Assembly (NCBI RefSeq): GCF_964340395.1 | Contig: NC_135559.1 | Span: forward strand, 16,612,050-16,676,049 | DNA from: Glandiceps talaboti | Lineage: Eukaryota > Hemichordata > Enteropneusta > Spengelidae | Direction of reading: 5' to 3' | DNA: 64,000 nt | Shown here: in pieces, positions 8,598 to 18,905 of the stretch | Position numbering within the stretch: the first letter of the stretch is position 1 | How the letters are laid out: each line of letters begins with the position of its first letter | Translations under genes and position numbers: made by a program | Notes under the pieces: model-generated | What the model was told of the DNA's origin: nothing | Databases searched by the model: none | What the model saw: only the letters and a program-made list of their open reading frames with translations

Positions 8598-9027
8598 AAG
8601 AGAATTTTACCAACGGGAAAAACGCGGATGGTACTCGCTAATAATGTTAAAGTAAACTTTTCAAAGCCAAAGAATTTTGCGAAAAAACTTGGTTTTGAAG
8701 AGAAAAGAATATAGTGTAACAGGTATTAGTCCAAACAAAGCAGATCTTCTTCCTGTGACTGAATACGTAGTACATGTATATTGTGATATTATAGATACAC
8801 CTACGAATTACATCAATGGGAAAAGGTCTAATTATTTACAAATTTTAACAATACAGGAAAAAAAGGGTGACATAGGAGAAAATGTCACTTATTCATTTCC
8901 CGATAATATTCCAGTACCCATCAAGAAAATGAATATAACTAATCTTCGAATTTGGATAACTGATCAAAATAACAAACCAATAGATTTTAATGGTTGGCCA
9001 ATTTCATTTCAACTCGAGCTAACTTAA
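8598..9027 (+). pseudogene. Probable Polinton minor capsid/penton-type protein, C-terminal fragment
   Basis: On the plus strand, coding sequence starts abruptly at about 8598 (LPTGKTRMVLANNVKV) without a start codon. It changes frame near 8705 and continues (SVTGISPNKADLLPVTEYVV) to a stop at 9025-9027. The end has beta-strand spacing with NIPVPIKKMNITNLRIWITD and IDFNGWPISFQLEL. This pattern resembles the C-terminal part of a protein family found with animal Polintons that includes C. elegans F54H12.2, which I take to be a structural (jelly-roll) protein. The exact virion role is uncertain. The N-terminal part is missing at the same point where the integrase loses its own N-terminus, which implies a deletion between two divergent genes. 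Confidence 0.6.
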
Positions 9028-9066
9028 AGGTTACTAACAGTTACTAACAATTACTAACGTTACTTA
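9028..9066. repeat. Short TTACTAAC tandem repeats
   Basis: Three to four imperfect copies of a ~10-bp TTACTAACAG/A unit directly follow the stop codon of the minor capsid fragment and precede the large palindrome. No function is evident. Confidence 0.7.
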
Positions 9067-9074
9067 CCGTTTAC

Positions 9075-9606
9075 CACAGGGTACATGACCAATGATCAAT
9101 TTTGTACTCGCGATTTTCCGGATTTTTAATATTATTTTCTGTATATTTCAAATAAAAGTTTTAAATACTGTTTCCTCTTACTGTTTGTTTCTATTTCCTA
9201 CCTGATATCAATGTCTTATCTGAGTTTATCAGCTTTGCATTAATTAGTAGCTTGCTAAAACAAAACCACTATTTGCCCAAATTAACGCATTATGCCGTGA
9301 GTGTAAACATCTACTGATCCGACTAAATGGTAATACACGGTCCGTGTATTACCATTTAGTCGGATCAGTAGATGTTTACACTCACGGCATAATGCGTAAA
9401 TTTGGGCAAATAGTGAGTTTATTCTAGCAAGCTACTAATTAATGCAAAGCTGATAAACTCAGATAAGACATTGATATCAGGTAGGAAATAGAAAAAAACA
9501 ATACGAGGAAACAGTATTTAAAACTTTATTTGAAATATACATAAAATAATATTAGAAATCCGCAAAATCGCGAGTACAAAATTGATCATTGGTCCTGTAC
9601 CCTGTG
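9075..9606. repeat. Large palindrome: two Polinton terminal inverted repeats joined end to end
   Basis: The left arm (9075-9340) and right arm (9342-9606) are inverted copies of each other with only scattered mismatches, and they meet at a single T at 9341 inside ACACGG-T-CCGTGT. The right arm includes the last codons of the polymerase gene (NDQFCTRDFADF, stop at 9552). The left arm holds a mirrored copy of the same coding end on the plus strand (NDQFCTRDFPDF, stop just after 9123). Polintons end in long inverted repeats. A head-to-head pair of them between integrase-side and polymerase-side genes is what a concatemer or circular form would give. A fold-back duplication at one end is the alternative. 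Confidence 0.8.
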
Positions 9607-12600
9607 CGTTTACCTAAATCAACGTGACCATATGCTAACGTGTTACGATGATCGAGAACATAGCGTTTATCATTAAAGCAACTCAAAGAAGTCTTATTGA
9701 TTGTATAACTACCGATCTGGTGATTTATCGATCGAATAGTGTTCATGGAATGCTTAATTTGTAAATTTTCAAAAAGGACAGTCTTATATTCCTCGTGAGT
9801 TATGTTCTTTTTAATAACTATCTTTTTAATACCTTTTGCTTTTCGGGTTGATGAAGTTTCTGTGATATAAGAGTACATTTTACTTCAAAGTCCGATAAAT
9901 TCAGTGATTGGTAAACCGGCACATTCATCTTTCATTTTACCGATTACTTTTTTATTAAAACCAAAATAGTATGGACTCTCAGTTGAGTAATCACTATTAT
10001 CGAACAGGTCTTTGTCTCGATAGAAATCTTTGTAGGGACCAACAGCTTTAATTTCGTACATTAATGAGTCGGTATCTGTGAATAACAACTTGGCTAATGA
10101 ACCATATTTTTCTTTGATATAGTTGTAATGAAAGTCATACATTAAAGTTTTGGACAAATCATTCCAACATATAAAGGTTGATTTAAAGTTAATCTTTCCT
10201 TTTTGTTTTCAACAGCAACCAATCCTTTAGTTATAATTTTTTGCGTAACAAACGTTGGTTTAGATACTAATTTTTTTATTTGTTTTTCTGTTGTACATAA
10301 TTTTATATTACGATGCTTACGTACATTCATCATGGTTCGTCCAAATACAGAGTTGTTCATTAGTTTGAAGAAATCTTTTTCGAAGGCATTTTTAGCTTTC
10401 TTTCTTTTTTCCGTGTTAAATAAAATGTCTTGCGACATCCATTTTGATTGGTTAAACTCAATAGCTCTATGGATTTTAGTGACTTTTAAACCGAGTGATA
10501 AATATTGTTTTAAATTTTGGAAATGAAGTACGTAATTGCTTTTTGGTTTCAAAGTTGTAGTTAATTACTCTATATTTCCGCATTTGATATTAAATAAGTC
10601 ACGTATCTTTTTATTATGCGGCGATAACATGTCTGCGGTAATACATAATCTCTCAGGTGCTAAAGCATAATCATTGTGAAGATCATGGAGGTCATTAGGA
10701 TACTCCAGATCGACTTCAAGGATTAATCCACGGTCACTTTCATTGGTGTACTTACTTAAAAAGTCACAGTCAAGCTCGCCAACGTCATTTATATCAATCC
10801 ATTTAAATCCATCCATTGGTAAAGATTGAACCATTGCCCAACCATACAGATTATTTGCATCTAAATACATGATATATTTTGATTCTTGAGTAGGATCATA
10901 ATCTTTCATATATGGATTGTTTGCCTTTGCATGGCCAGCGGATATATAAGAGATACCACCACGGAGACCCTTTTCTATAAAGAGATGCATATCTATATCC
11001 GTTAATAGTTCGAGATTAATTTTAGTCATTTTTAAGCAGGCATCCCAAGATAATCCTGGAGCACTGAAGTAATGACAGGGGTCGAGGTTATAGTATAGAT
11101 TGCATGTTTTTCGGAAATTTTCAAATATGTCCGTTAATAAAAGTACATCAGTTTTAAGGTACAGATCATGATAATCACCCATGGTTTGCATATTAAAATG
11201 CTTCCATATATCTTGCGCATGCTCATAATCTTCATCGGTAATACCAGTCTCATTTAGAATAGAATAAATTGTTTCCTTTAGTGGAAGATTAACATCATCG
11301 AATTTTTTGGTGGAATCCATATAATCATAAGGATACACACCCTTTCTCATTAATAATTTTAAACTATTGGGGAATTCCTGTTCTGTGTATTTGAAATCAC
11401 TCGTGTTATTAACGAGTTTTTCTAATGAAGCATTCAAGAAATTTAAACTATCTATGAAGACTAAATTAGTACCAACCATTATAGCCATAAACTTTTCCAT
11501 AGAATGTGGGATAATATTAATCTTTTCATTAAAATTTTCAAGGGTTTGTACGATGAAATGACTGTCATATCCTTTTAAATTGTGGAATATAACGGGTATT
11601 TTCTTCGTTACTTGAAAATTGATATTACAGGATTCATGCGCTGAACCACGGTATTTACCGGTAATATGGCAATGATCACGGACTCGTTTACAATCTTTCT
11701 CGTATGATGTTTCACAAATATGACATTATGTCGCTTTTTGGAAACAGTTTTCATCATTTTTACTCATACGCAGAGGTTTGTTAAAATGTTGTTGTTTAAT
11801 ATCATTACAATAATCAACTTCTGATAACATCATTTCCATGAATTTCTTGGATGCCTCTGGCCCTCTGTAAATAACACTTTTTTTTACTAAATGTGTCATC
11901 GTAACAACAGACTAGTTTATAACCGAAACTACATACTTCATGCTTTTGATAATGTTGTGTAAATACCGTATTATTGTTAATAGTATTCACTTTTTTGGTT
12001 ATAGATTCAAAATCTGCATAAATAACAAATGGTGCATTTAATTGTTTAGGGTAATTTTTAAATGATAACCATTTATTTTCTTCGGTTGGCAATCGTATAG
12101 CCTGCGTCTTGTTTATTTCAAAACAAATGGGAATATGCAGATTTAAAATCTCTACGGTTGAAAAATGTTGTAAACAATATCTACAAAAATGTTTTCTTTC
12201 ATTATGGTTTGTTATACCATACATGAACCGATTAAAGTCTTTGATCCAAACATAATGTTTTGGTTATCACCACGAGTTATTAGTAGTAAATCAAGATGAT
12301 CTTCACTAGTTTGTTTACTAACGTAAATTAGATATGCTTGCTTATTGTGATTATAACCAAATACGGAAATCGATATATCATTTTGGTTTTCGATTTTAGG
12401 AATTTGTTTTGTTGTTACTGGAAATGTTATTCCTTTATAATTTAAATCATTAATATGATGTTTGTATCTCGATGGTCGATTTTTATTAATTTCGACTGGA
12501 AACTTATACGCTAAATGGCACCATCTAAAACACTCATTATCATTATTTTGAATGTTAATGAGGCCTTTCATTGGGTGTTGTAGTTCTTTCGGCAATTTTA

Positions 12601-13274
12601 TATACGAGTTACCTTGTAAAGGCTCGTATCTTACAATATTTACGTAAAAATTAAGAAGTGTTTTTTATATGCCATCCAGAACCTTCACGTAGCCATTTAG
12701 CGATGTGTTCAAGAATTCTTTCGAAACTTACACTCATTTGTTCGTCTATTTGATTAATATTTGTAATTACTAATGGACTACTTAAAATAACCATTATTTG
12801 TTATCTCTGTATCCATACTGTTTACGTTTAAATTGTATTTAGCAAATTTTATATTCAAAGTTAATATTGCTTTTATTCCACCTTGATCTTCTAAATTTTG
12901 TTTTAAAAGTTCTTTTATTAAATATTTATTTTCAATTATTGTGTATGAGGTTCATTCGCAGTAATATCAATTTCATATGACTTCACGTAGCCTCTAAAAG
13001 CTCTCTCGAGTTCACGGTATTTAGGTGGTATTAAAACACCACTAACATGACGATATCCTTTATTAATAAAAGATTGATACATATCATTTCCTATTTTAAT
13101 CATACGTTTGGTAATAGGATTAATGATATATTGTTCCGTTAATGGTCGGGTGAGACCACTAGGTACCGACCAATCTAAGATATTCTCAGGCAACGACTGT
13201 AGATTTCCATTCCGTATAAGCTTATTATATACACGTCCACCAACTGTTATCATTCGCTTAGTGCGTGGGTTCAA
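9552..13274 (-). pseudogene. Protein-primed family B DNA polymerase of a Polinton, multiply broken
   Basis: Reading down from 13274, an N-terminal region has two related NPxTKRMI...Y motifs (12936-13274). Broken sequence containing WLREGSGWHI follows, then GLINIQNNDNECFRWCH (12212-12595) and a C2H2-like finger before the Exo I motif FVIYADFES (about 12020). A cysteine-rich motif CHIC..VRDHCHITGKYRGSAH (about 11640-11725), Exo II FHNLKGYDSHFI (about 11560), Exo III YLKTDVLLLTD, Pol A YLDANNLYGWAM, Pol B KLMNNSVFGRTMM and Pol C LLFTDTDSLMY (about 10070) come in the canonical order. This enzyme copies the linear genome from a protein primer. Breaks are TGA at 9885, TAA at 10565 and 11726, and frame changes near 10150, 11880 (A8 run), 12220 and within 12600-12940. 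No ATG is seen in frame at the 5' end; the gene may begin near 13316. Confidence 0.95.
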
Positions 13275-13319
13275 AATCTTGTCATATTGTATATAATCAA
13301 AAGATTTTAATATTCATAT

Positions 13320-14607
13320 ATAAATTTATTAGTTCAATTGCTTTTTTCTTCTTAACTTGTAAGTCTTATAAACATTGAAAACTTACAACTTTCATTTTTA
13401 TGTATATATAACGAAGAATAACTACTTAATTTCTTCACCACATTCACAAATATAATCTCTCTTAAGTACTTGACATTTTGCAATATTTATAATTCTCAAC
13501 AAAATACCTCAACATGCCTCACTTCGCTCGTACTCAAAGCAGCCCCTCGCGGTATGATCACTGATGACATGACGAGAGAGAACCTTTTCGGATTTACATG
13601 TAAAACGGGGAAAGATACGCAAAACGTAATGCAAAGTCTGAAGCCAAATTAAAGTTGTAATTATTTTAATTATTTTTACTTGCCAAATATTTGCATTTTG
13701 GAAATGGCAAGACACGTTCATGTCGTTTAACTTTACATGTGACTGTCGGCCAATAAACAAAGTTTGTTCACTTTCACTCCAAAATGCACGACAATATAGA
13801 ATTAATCACAAGTTACATGTTATCTGAAAACATCACATTTTTATAGTGGGTCTGAAGTGTGATTTTAGTGAGTACCAAGAACGTCCTGTGTTACTTGCTG
13901 TGGAAATTCACCCGGTCAAATGAGGTCAGCTTCAGCTTCTAGTCGAATCAGGATAGAGTATGCAAATAAGGATGTTGCGGACTGGCTGATTATGTAGAAG
14001 GGGTGCAGAATTTGGATTCGAAGTTTACAACCCTGTTTCGAATAAACGCTTGTCACTTCATGCATTTGGGCGCCCAATGCGTAGAATTATGATTATAGCA
14101 CATATTACATTGCTTGTTTGACGTCAATAGTGTCTTTTGAAAAGTGGCAGTTTACTTAAAGTCTCGTCGACTGATTTCCAATATGGCGTCGGTCATAATA
14201 CTCATTAACATATTCATTTTTTTTTTCAAATTACAAAAAAAAATCATAAAAAATAAAAATGAAGATGTGCTGACTTGAAATTAATTAACCTGAGTAAGCT
14301 ACCCCCTGCGCATCAACACACCAGATATCAAAGCAATCTAACAAGAAGTTTTCACGGAGATGATGAAAATGACATTTTATGAAAAAAAATCATAAAAAAT
14401 TGAAAATGGCACAGATCAACTTGGCATGAACAAAGCTGAATAGCCTCCCCCCAGGGAACATGCACTCTAAGAATTCTTACTCTCACTTTCGGAGAAAATA
14501 ATGAAAATATAAAAGTTTGACGGACACCTATGATTCACTCTACTCTCTATACTCTACACAACCTATACCTAAAGCTACGCTTTCAGCTTTCGCTGACAGC
14601 GGAGCTA
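13320..14607. other. Non-coding junction between the Polinton and the repeat array
   Basis: I see no supported gene here. The DNA is less AT-rich around 13500-13640 and 13840-14100. Two similar stretches with AAAAAAATCATAAAAAAT near 14237 and 14385, each followed by related sequence with a C-rich run, look like a diverged duplication. No target duplication or second terminal repeat of the Polinton can be recognised, so its right boundary stays open. Confidence 0.4.
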
Positions 14608-14931
14608 AAAAAGCAAAGCATAGTAACGAAACTCCAATATTATTCCAGCATCTCTTTCAATTTCCTGATTTAGATTACAGTCAGCAGGTTGAATTAGGGT
14701 TCTACAGGAATGCATATCTACTTTGCAAATTGTAATATTTAATTGCCGTCAAGTTGGACAAACCAAGGAAAGTACATTTGTAGTGAATTAAGGCGATTAA
14801 TTTTAATTTTCGGAACATGGGTGTATTGAAGTCGATACATTAGCTATAAAATACAGTATGACTATAGTGACCTTTAGAACGCTCTGTGCAAGCCCAGCTC
14901 TATCCTATTGATCACTGTAACATTTCGTTAG

Positions 14932-16850
14932 GTTTTGAGACTGGTTAATGTAATGTTTTCACGTGCCCACCATCTTACTACAGTTTAGCAGAATGGGTTT
15001 CATCACCACATCAATCATTTTAAGATTTAGTTAGATTGGGATAGTTGTTTCTAAAAACAGGTCTTGTTTTTAGTTTCAACAGTGCCTTCAGTGCTCTATA
15101 TCTTAGGTCATCTTGTGCCCTGTGTTGTTTTCCTGCAGTGCTAAATTTTATGCCAAGGTAAGTGTAAGAGGGGACACATTCTAGTACTTAGTTGTTTATA
15201 TAGAATTTAAATTTCTCTAGGCAGTTCCCTTCCTTACTAAAAATCACAATCTTCGATAAAGCAATATTTGTAGACAAGTGCCATTTTTCACAGATTTCGA
15301 CTGAATTAAGGGATTTTTGTAAACCAGTACTAGAACAGATTTCCGTAGTAACATTAAATAATGAGCTTATAGTAAAGAAGACAGCCTGCTAGTTAAAAAG
15401 AGTTGGTGGGTCATAGTTTGACAAGTGAATTTGTCTTTTTATATAATTTACATATATATTAAATATTAGGAGCTAAGGCCATCCCCTTGTCTAATACCTC
15501 TCGGAATTGGCTGAGCATACCTTTTTTTACCTTAACACATTCAATTGCGTTTGAAAATATATCTTTGATTACTTTATAAAAACGTCATGTGGTGCCATTT
15601 TGTCAATTTGTTTGAAAACATCTTTATGCCAAACTGAGCCAAAGGCTTTATACAGATCAATAAAACATGTTAAATCTATTTATCCTTACCTTGGTATTTT
15701 GAAATTAACTGGTTAATAACAAATGTGTGATCACTGGTACTGAATTTAGATAGAAAGCAAATCAGTTCTTTTATTATAATATTATTTTAGTCATTGAATT
15801 AACCAACCCCCTGTTTCAGGACCGAAATAAATAGTTTACTCGAACAATGATCGGAACAATTACTGGACGAATCGGGAATGACTTAGATAATGATATCAGA
15901 AACGAAAAGTATGATGCCACGACAGTTACTGGGAGCTGTCTTGTCTCCCTTTTCGTAGGTCAGTGTAATTATACCCATATTCAAGCAGCTTGGGAAATGA
16001 CCACTTATAATAATTAGATTAAAAGGTTTTTGAGTGTGTTTAATAAGTCTGTTCCTGCTGACTGTAATCATTTTATTGGTTATATTATCTATTCCAGGTG
16101 ATTTTTTGTGCTTGAGTATACTTATTGGTGAACTGCTCAGCCAGGTTTTATAGTACAATTTTTTTAAACAGCCCTGTATTATAGTTTTTGTTTTGTTTGT
16201 AACCGCTATTTCTCAATTGATGATTAAATTGGTCTGTGCTCAGATTAATTGAGATATTTTTTGTACCATGTTTGGTTTCTGGGTTCCCTTTTTGTCATTC
16301 TAAAAACCCGACTTTTTTGAACCTTTGCCAGCTGCCTCGTGATTACAATCTTCTCTCCCAAAGTTCTTAGCTAGTACTAAAACGTTATGATCAGTACTAC
16401 TACCTTTTGTCTGGTGGCATGTGAATTTACCCATAGAGTCATCAGGGCAGCGACTATTGAGAATTACAATTTCTGAAGAGATACACAGATCCAGAAATAA
16501 TTCACCATACTGTTGTTGTTTTTGTTATGTCCTGTGACTGACTCGGTTTCAAATGAATGGTGGATGCCGATGAGTGATAGTCCATGTTTCGATGAATCAC
16601 AGTATCGTTTTCCATTTAATATGGGCACATCAATCACTAGGATGATTTGTCCTAACTTAAATTATTTTATGACATCTTTTTTTCTAGTGGCTGATTCAGA
16701 TTAATGTCTTTCCTTTAGAAGATGTTGGAGGCTTGAGGCCTCATATCCACAGTGCAAACACATATATTTTCGTCTAAATCGAACATGATTTTATCAAGGC
16801 GAGTCCAGATAAAGTCCTCACAGCAGCTTTCCGTTTGTCTTATTCCATTT
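14932..16850 (-). mobile_element. Non-LTR retrotransposon fragment in copy 1
   Basis: On the minus strand an endonuclease end (near 16380-16680) precedes reverse transcriptase sequence. The clearest part is at 15883-16158 (SPGIDNITNKMITVS, then SGHFPSCLNMGII). There are many stops and frame changes. The YADD-equivalent codons (15358-15369) read stop-A-H-Y. It is inactive. Confidence 0.8.
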
Positions 16851-16861
16851 TAACACTTTTG

Positions 16862-16862
<1 letters not shown>

Positions 16863-16907
<45 letters not shown>

Positions 16908-16954
16908 ACACACACACACGCGCGCGCGCGCGCGTGCGCGCGCACATACACACA
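16863..16954. repeat. (CA)n/(CG)n microsatellite, copy 1
   Basis: About 28 CA units (one TA interruption) pass into an uninterrupted CG/GCGCGC tract of ~24 bp and back to CA. This is the only copy with a CG run, a potential Z-DNA-forming tract. Confidence 0.95.
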
Positions 16955-18414
16955 ATTCAAAGCTGAAAATAGAAGCAGAATTGCAGGTGTTTGATTCACA
17001 TCAAAATGCATGCATAAAAAGGAAACTTTGTATTCACAATGATTATATTCATAACCATAATTTACGCTTGGTGTTGAGTGCATAGTTTTTCTCTCGTTAA
17101 TCAAGCCAGTGTTAATCTCATGCAGGTCACTTGATTTATATTTGTTTGCTTGTTACTATTACCTACCACAGATACAAACAAGACCATAAATTGCAGTGTT
17201 TGTGTTTTGTATGTTAGAACTTGGTATGAATAGGGCAACACCCACACCCCCAGCCCTTCCCTACCCTACGCTAAAAACATACAACATTATAATATAACCA
17301 CACGTTTTCTTTGTCTAAAGTGACTGCTCTGAGAAGAATTATAATTAGTTTGTAACTGAAACAACCACCATAGTTGCACAAGTATGGCTATAATTTATAT
17401 CGTAAACTGTACAAGTTTGCTTTTATTCTGACATTTACGATCAGATAAGAGGACTTGTGTTATAAGACCACAAAAGATTTATCCATGTCAAGTATGTGTT
17501 TGGTATTTCAATGCAAATATATCACTAAAACGACCTGTTTTCACCAAAAACCTCTACCAAGTCTGTTGGTGTTAACTCCTGTCTAGTCAGGTTTCACAAT
17601 ATCTTAGACTTAGAAATGAATAACAGAGGTAATTCATGTTTTTTTATGATAAGGAGAGGACCATTTAATATCTGGTGGGTGGCTTGGAATATTTTTTTTT
17701 TTTTTGGGGGGGGGGACATGCAAAAATGAGTAGCTTGAAAAAAAATTCGGATATGAGTGGGTGATGAGAAAAAGATGGACCACTGTTGCTAGAAAAAATA
17801 TCTTGGCAGGGATATGATTCAAGTTCAAGTGTACTGTTCAACCTGCTAGTGCCCCCAGGACACTTGTCAAATCATGACAAACATTTTCAAACACATGTCA
17901 GTATCGTTGGCCTGTGGCACATATACATATTTGTTCTTATCACCGTTTCTTTCATATTTGTTTCAAATATTACTTCATGTAAGGGTTCAAACATAACTAT
18001 ACATACAATTATACATATACATGTATTAACTAGCTACCATAGAACATGCCATGTAAATGTTTGACTGTTTCACAATCAGTGCTTGACTTATCTTGCACTT
18101 ATTATTAGATAGTTTATAAAAGAACTTAATCTAAATTTATCTAGTCTTTTCAATATGAATTTGTCAGAAGTGATGAATATACTTTCTGTATAGTTACCTG
18201 ATAGTAAGGGATGGAGAAAACAAATCATCACCAGATATTGTTGTGTGTCTGTGTTGTGTCAGATTGCCATAGAGGGCGCACTTGACAGTTAAACCTGATG
18301 TTGTTGTTGACTTTTGCATGCTTACAACGTAGCCGTGTGAAATGTATTCATTATATTAGACAATTTTATAAGCCATGTTTTTCTTAATTTATGAATTTAC
18401 CCAAGATGTGAGTA

Positions 18415-18905
18415 AAAATAGTTATCTCAATAGTTTACAAATACTTAACTCTGAATTCAGTACAAATAGTTATCACAATAGTTTACTAATACTTAACTCT
18501 GAATACAGTACAAATAGTTATCATAATAGTTTACTAATACTTAACTCTGAATACAGTACAAATAGTTATCACAATAGTTTACTAATACTTAACTCTGAAT
18601 ACAGTACAAATAGTTATCACAATAGTTTACTGATACTTACCTCTGAATAGAGTACAAATAGTTATCACAATAGTTTACTGATACTTAACTCTAGCTGAAT
18701 ACAGTACAAATAGTTATCACAATAGTTTACTGATACTTAACTCTGAATACAGTACAAATAGTTATCACAATAGTTTACTGATACTTAACTCTGAATACAG
18801 TACAAATAGTTATCACAATAGTTTACTAATACTTAACTCTGAATACAGTACAAATAGTTATCACAGTATTTTTTAAATACTTAACTCTGAATACAGTACA
18901 AATAC
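18415..18905. repeat. 48-bp minisatellite, ~10 units
   Basis: Tandem units of 48 bp (containing TAGTTATCACAATAGTTTAC and AATACTTAACTCTGAATACA) follow each other with few changes. Because 48 is a multiple of three, the repeat keeps an artificial open frame of 16-residue periodicity. It is not a gene. Confidence 0.92.

Noticed and set aside
13470-13760. Short frames on both strands in the junction region
   Set aside because: 60-83 residues, no motif, no related copy and overlapping each other.
16862-17104. Open frames rich in Val/Cys or Thr/His across CA/GT tracts (also near 25805, 37021, 44164, 54445, 59208)
   Set aside because: Translations of dinucleotide repeats, not genes.
18375-18650. 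91-residue open frame with a 16-residue repeat (NSYHNSLLILNSEYST)
   Set aside because: It is the 48-bp minisatellite read in one frame; the frame is open only because 48 is divisible by three, and it breaks in other units.
18415-18905. Possible CRISPR-like array at the 48-bp repeat
   Set aside because: Contiguous tandem units with no spacers and no cas genes.
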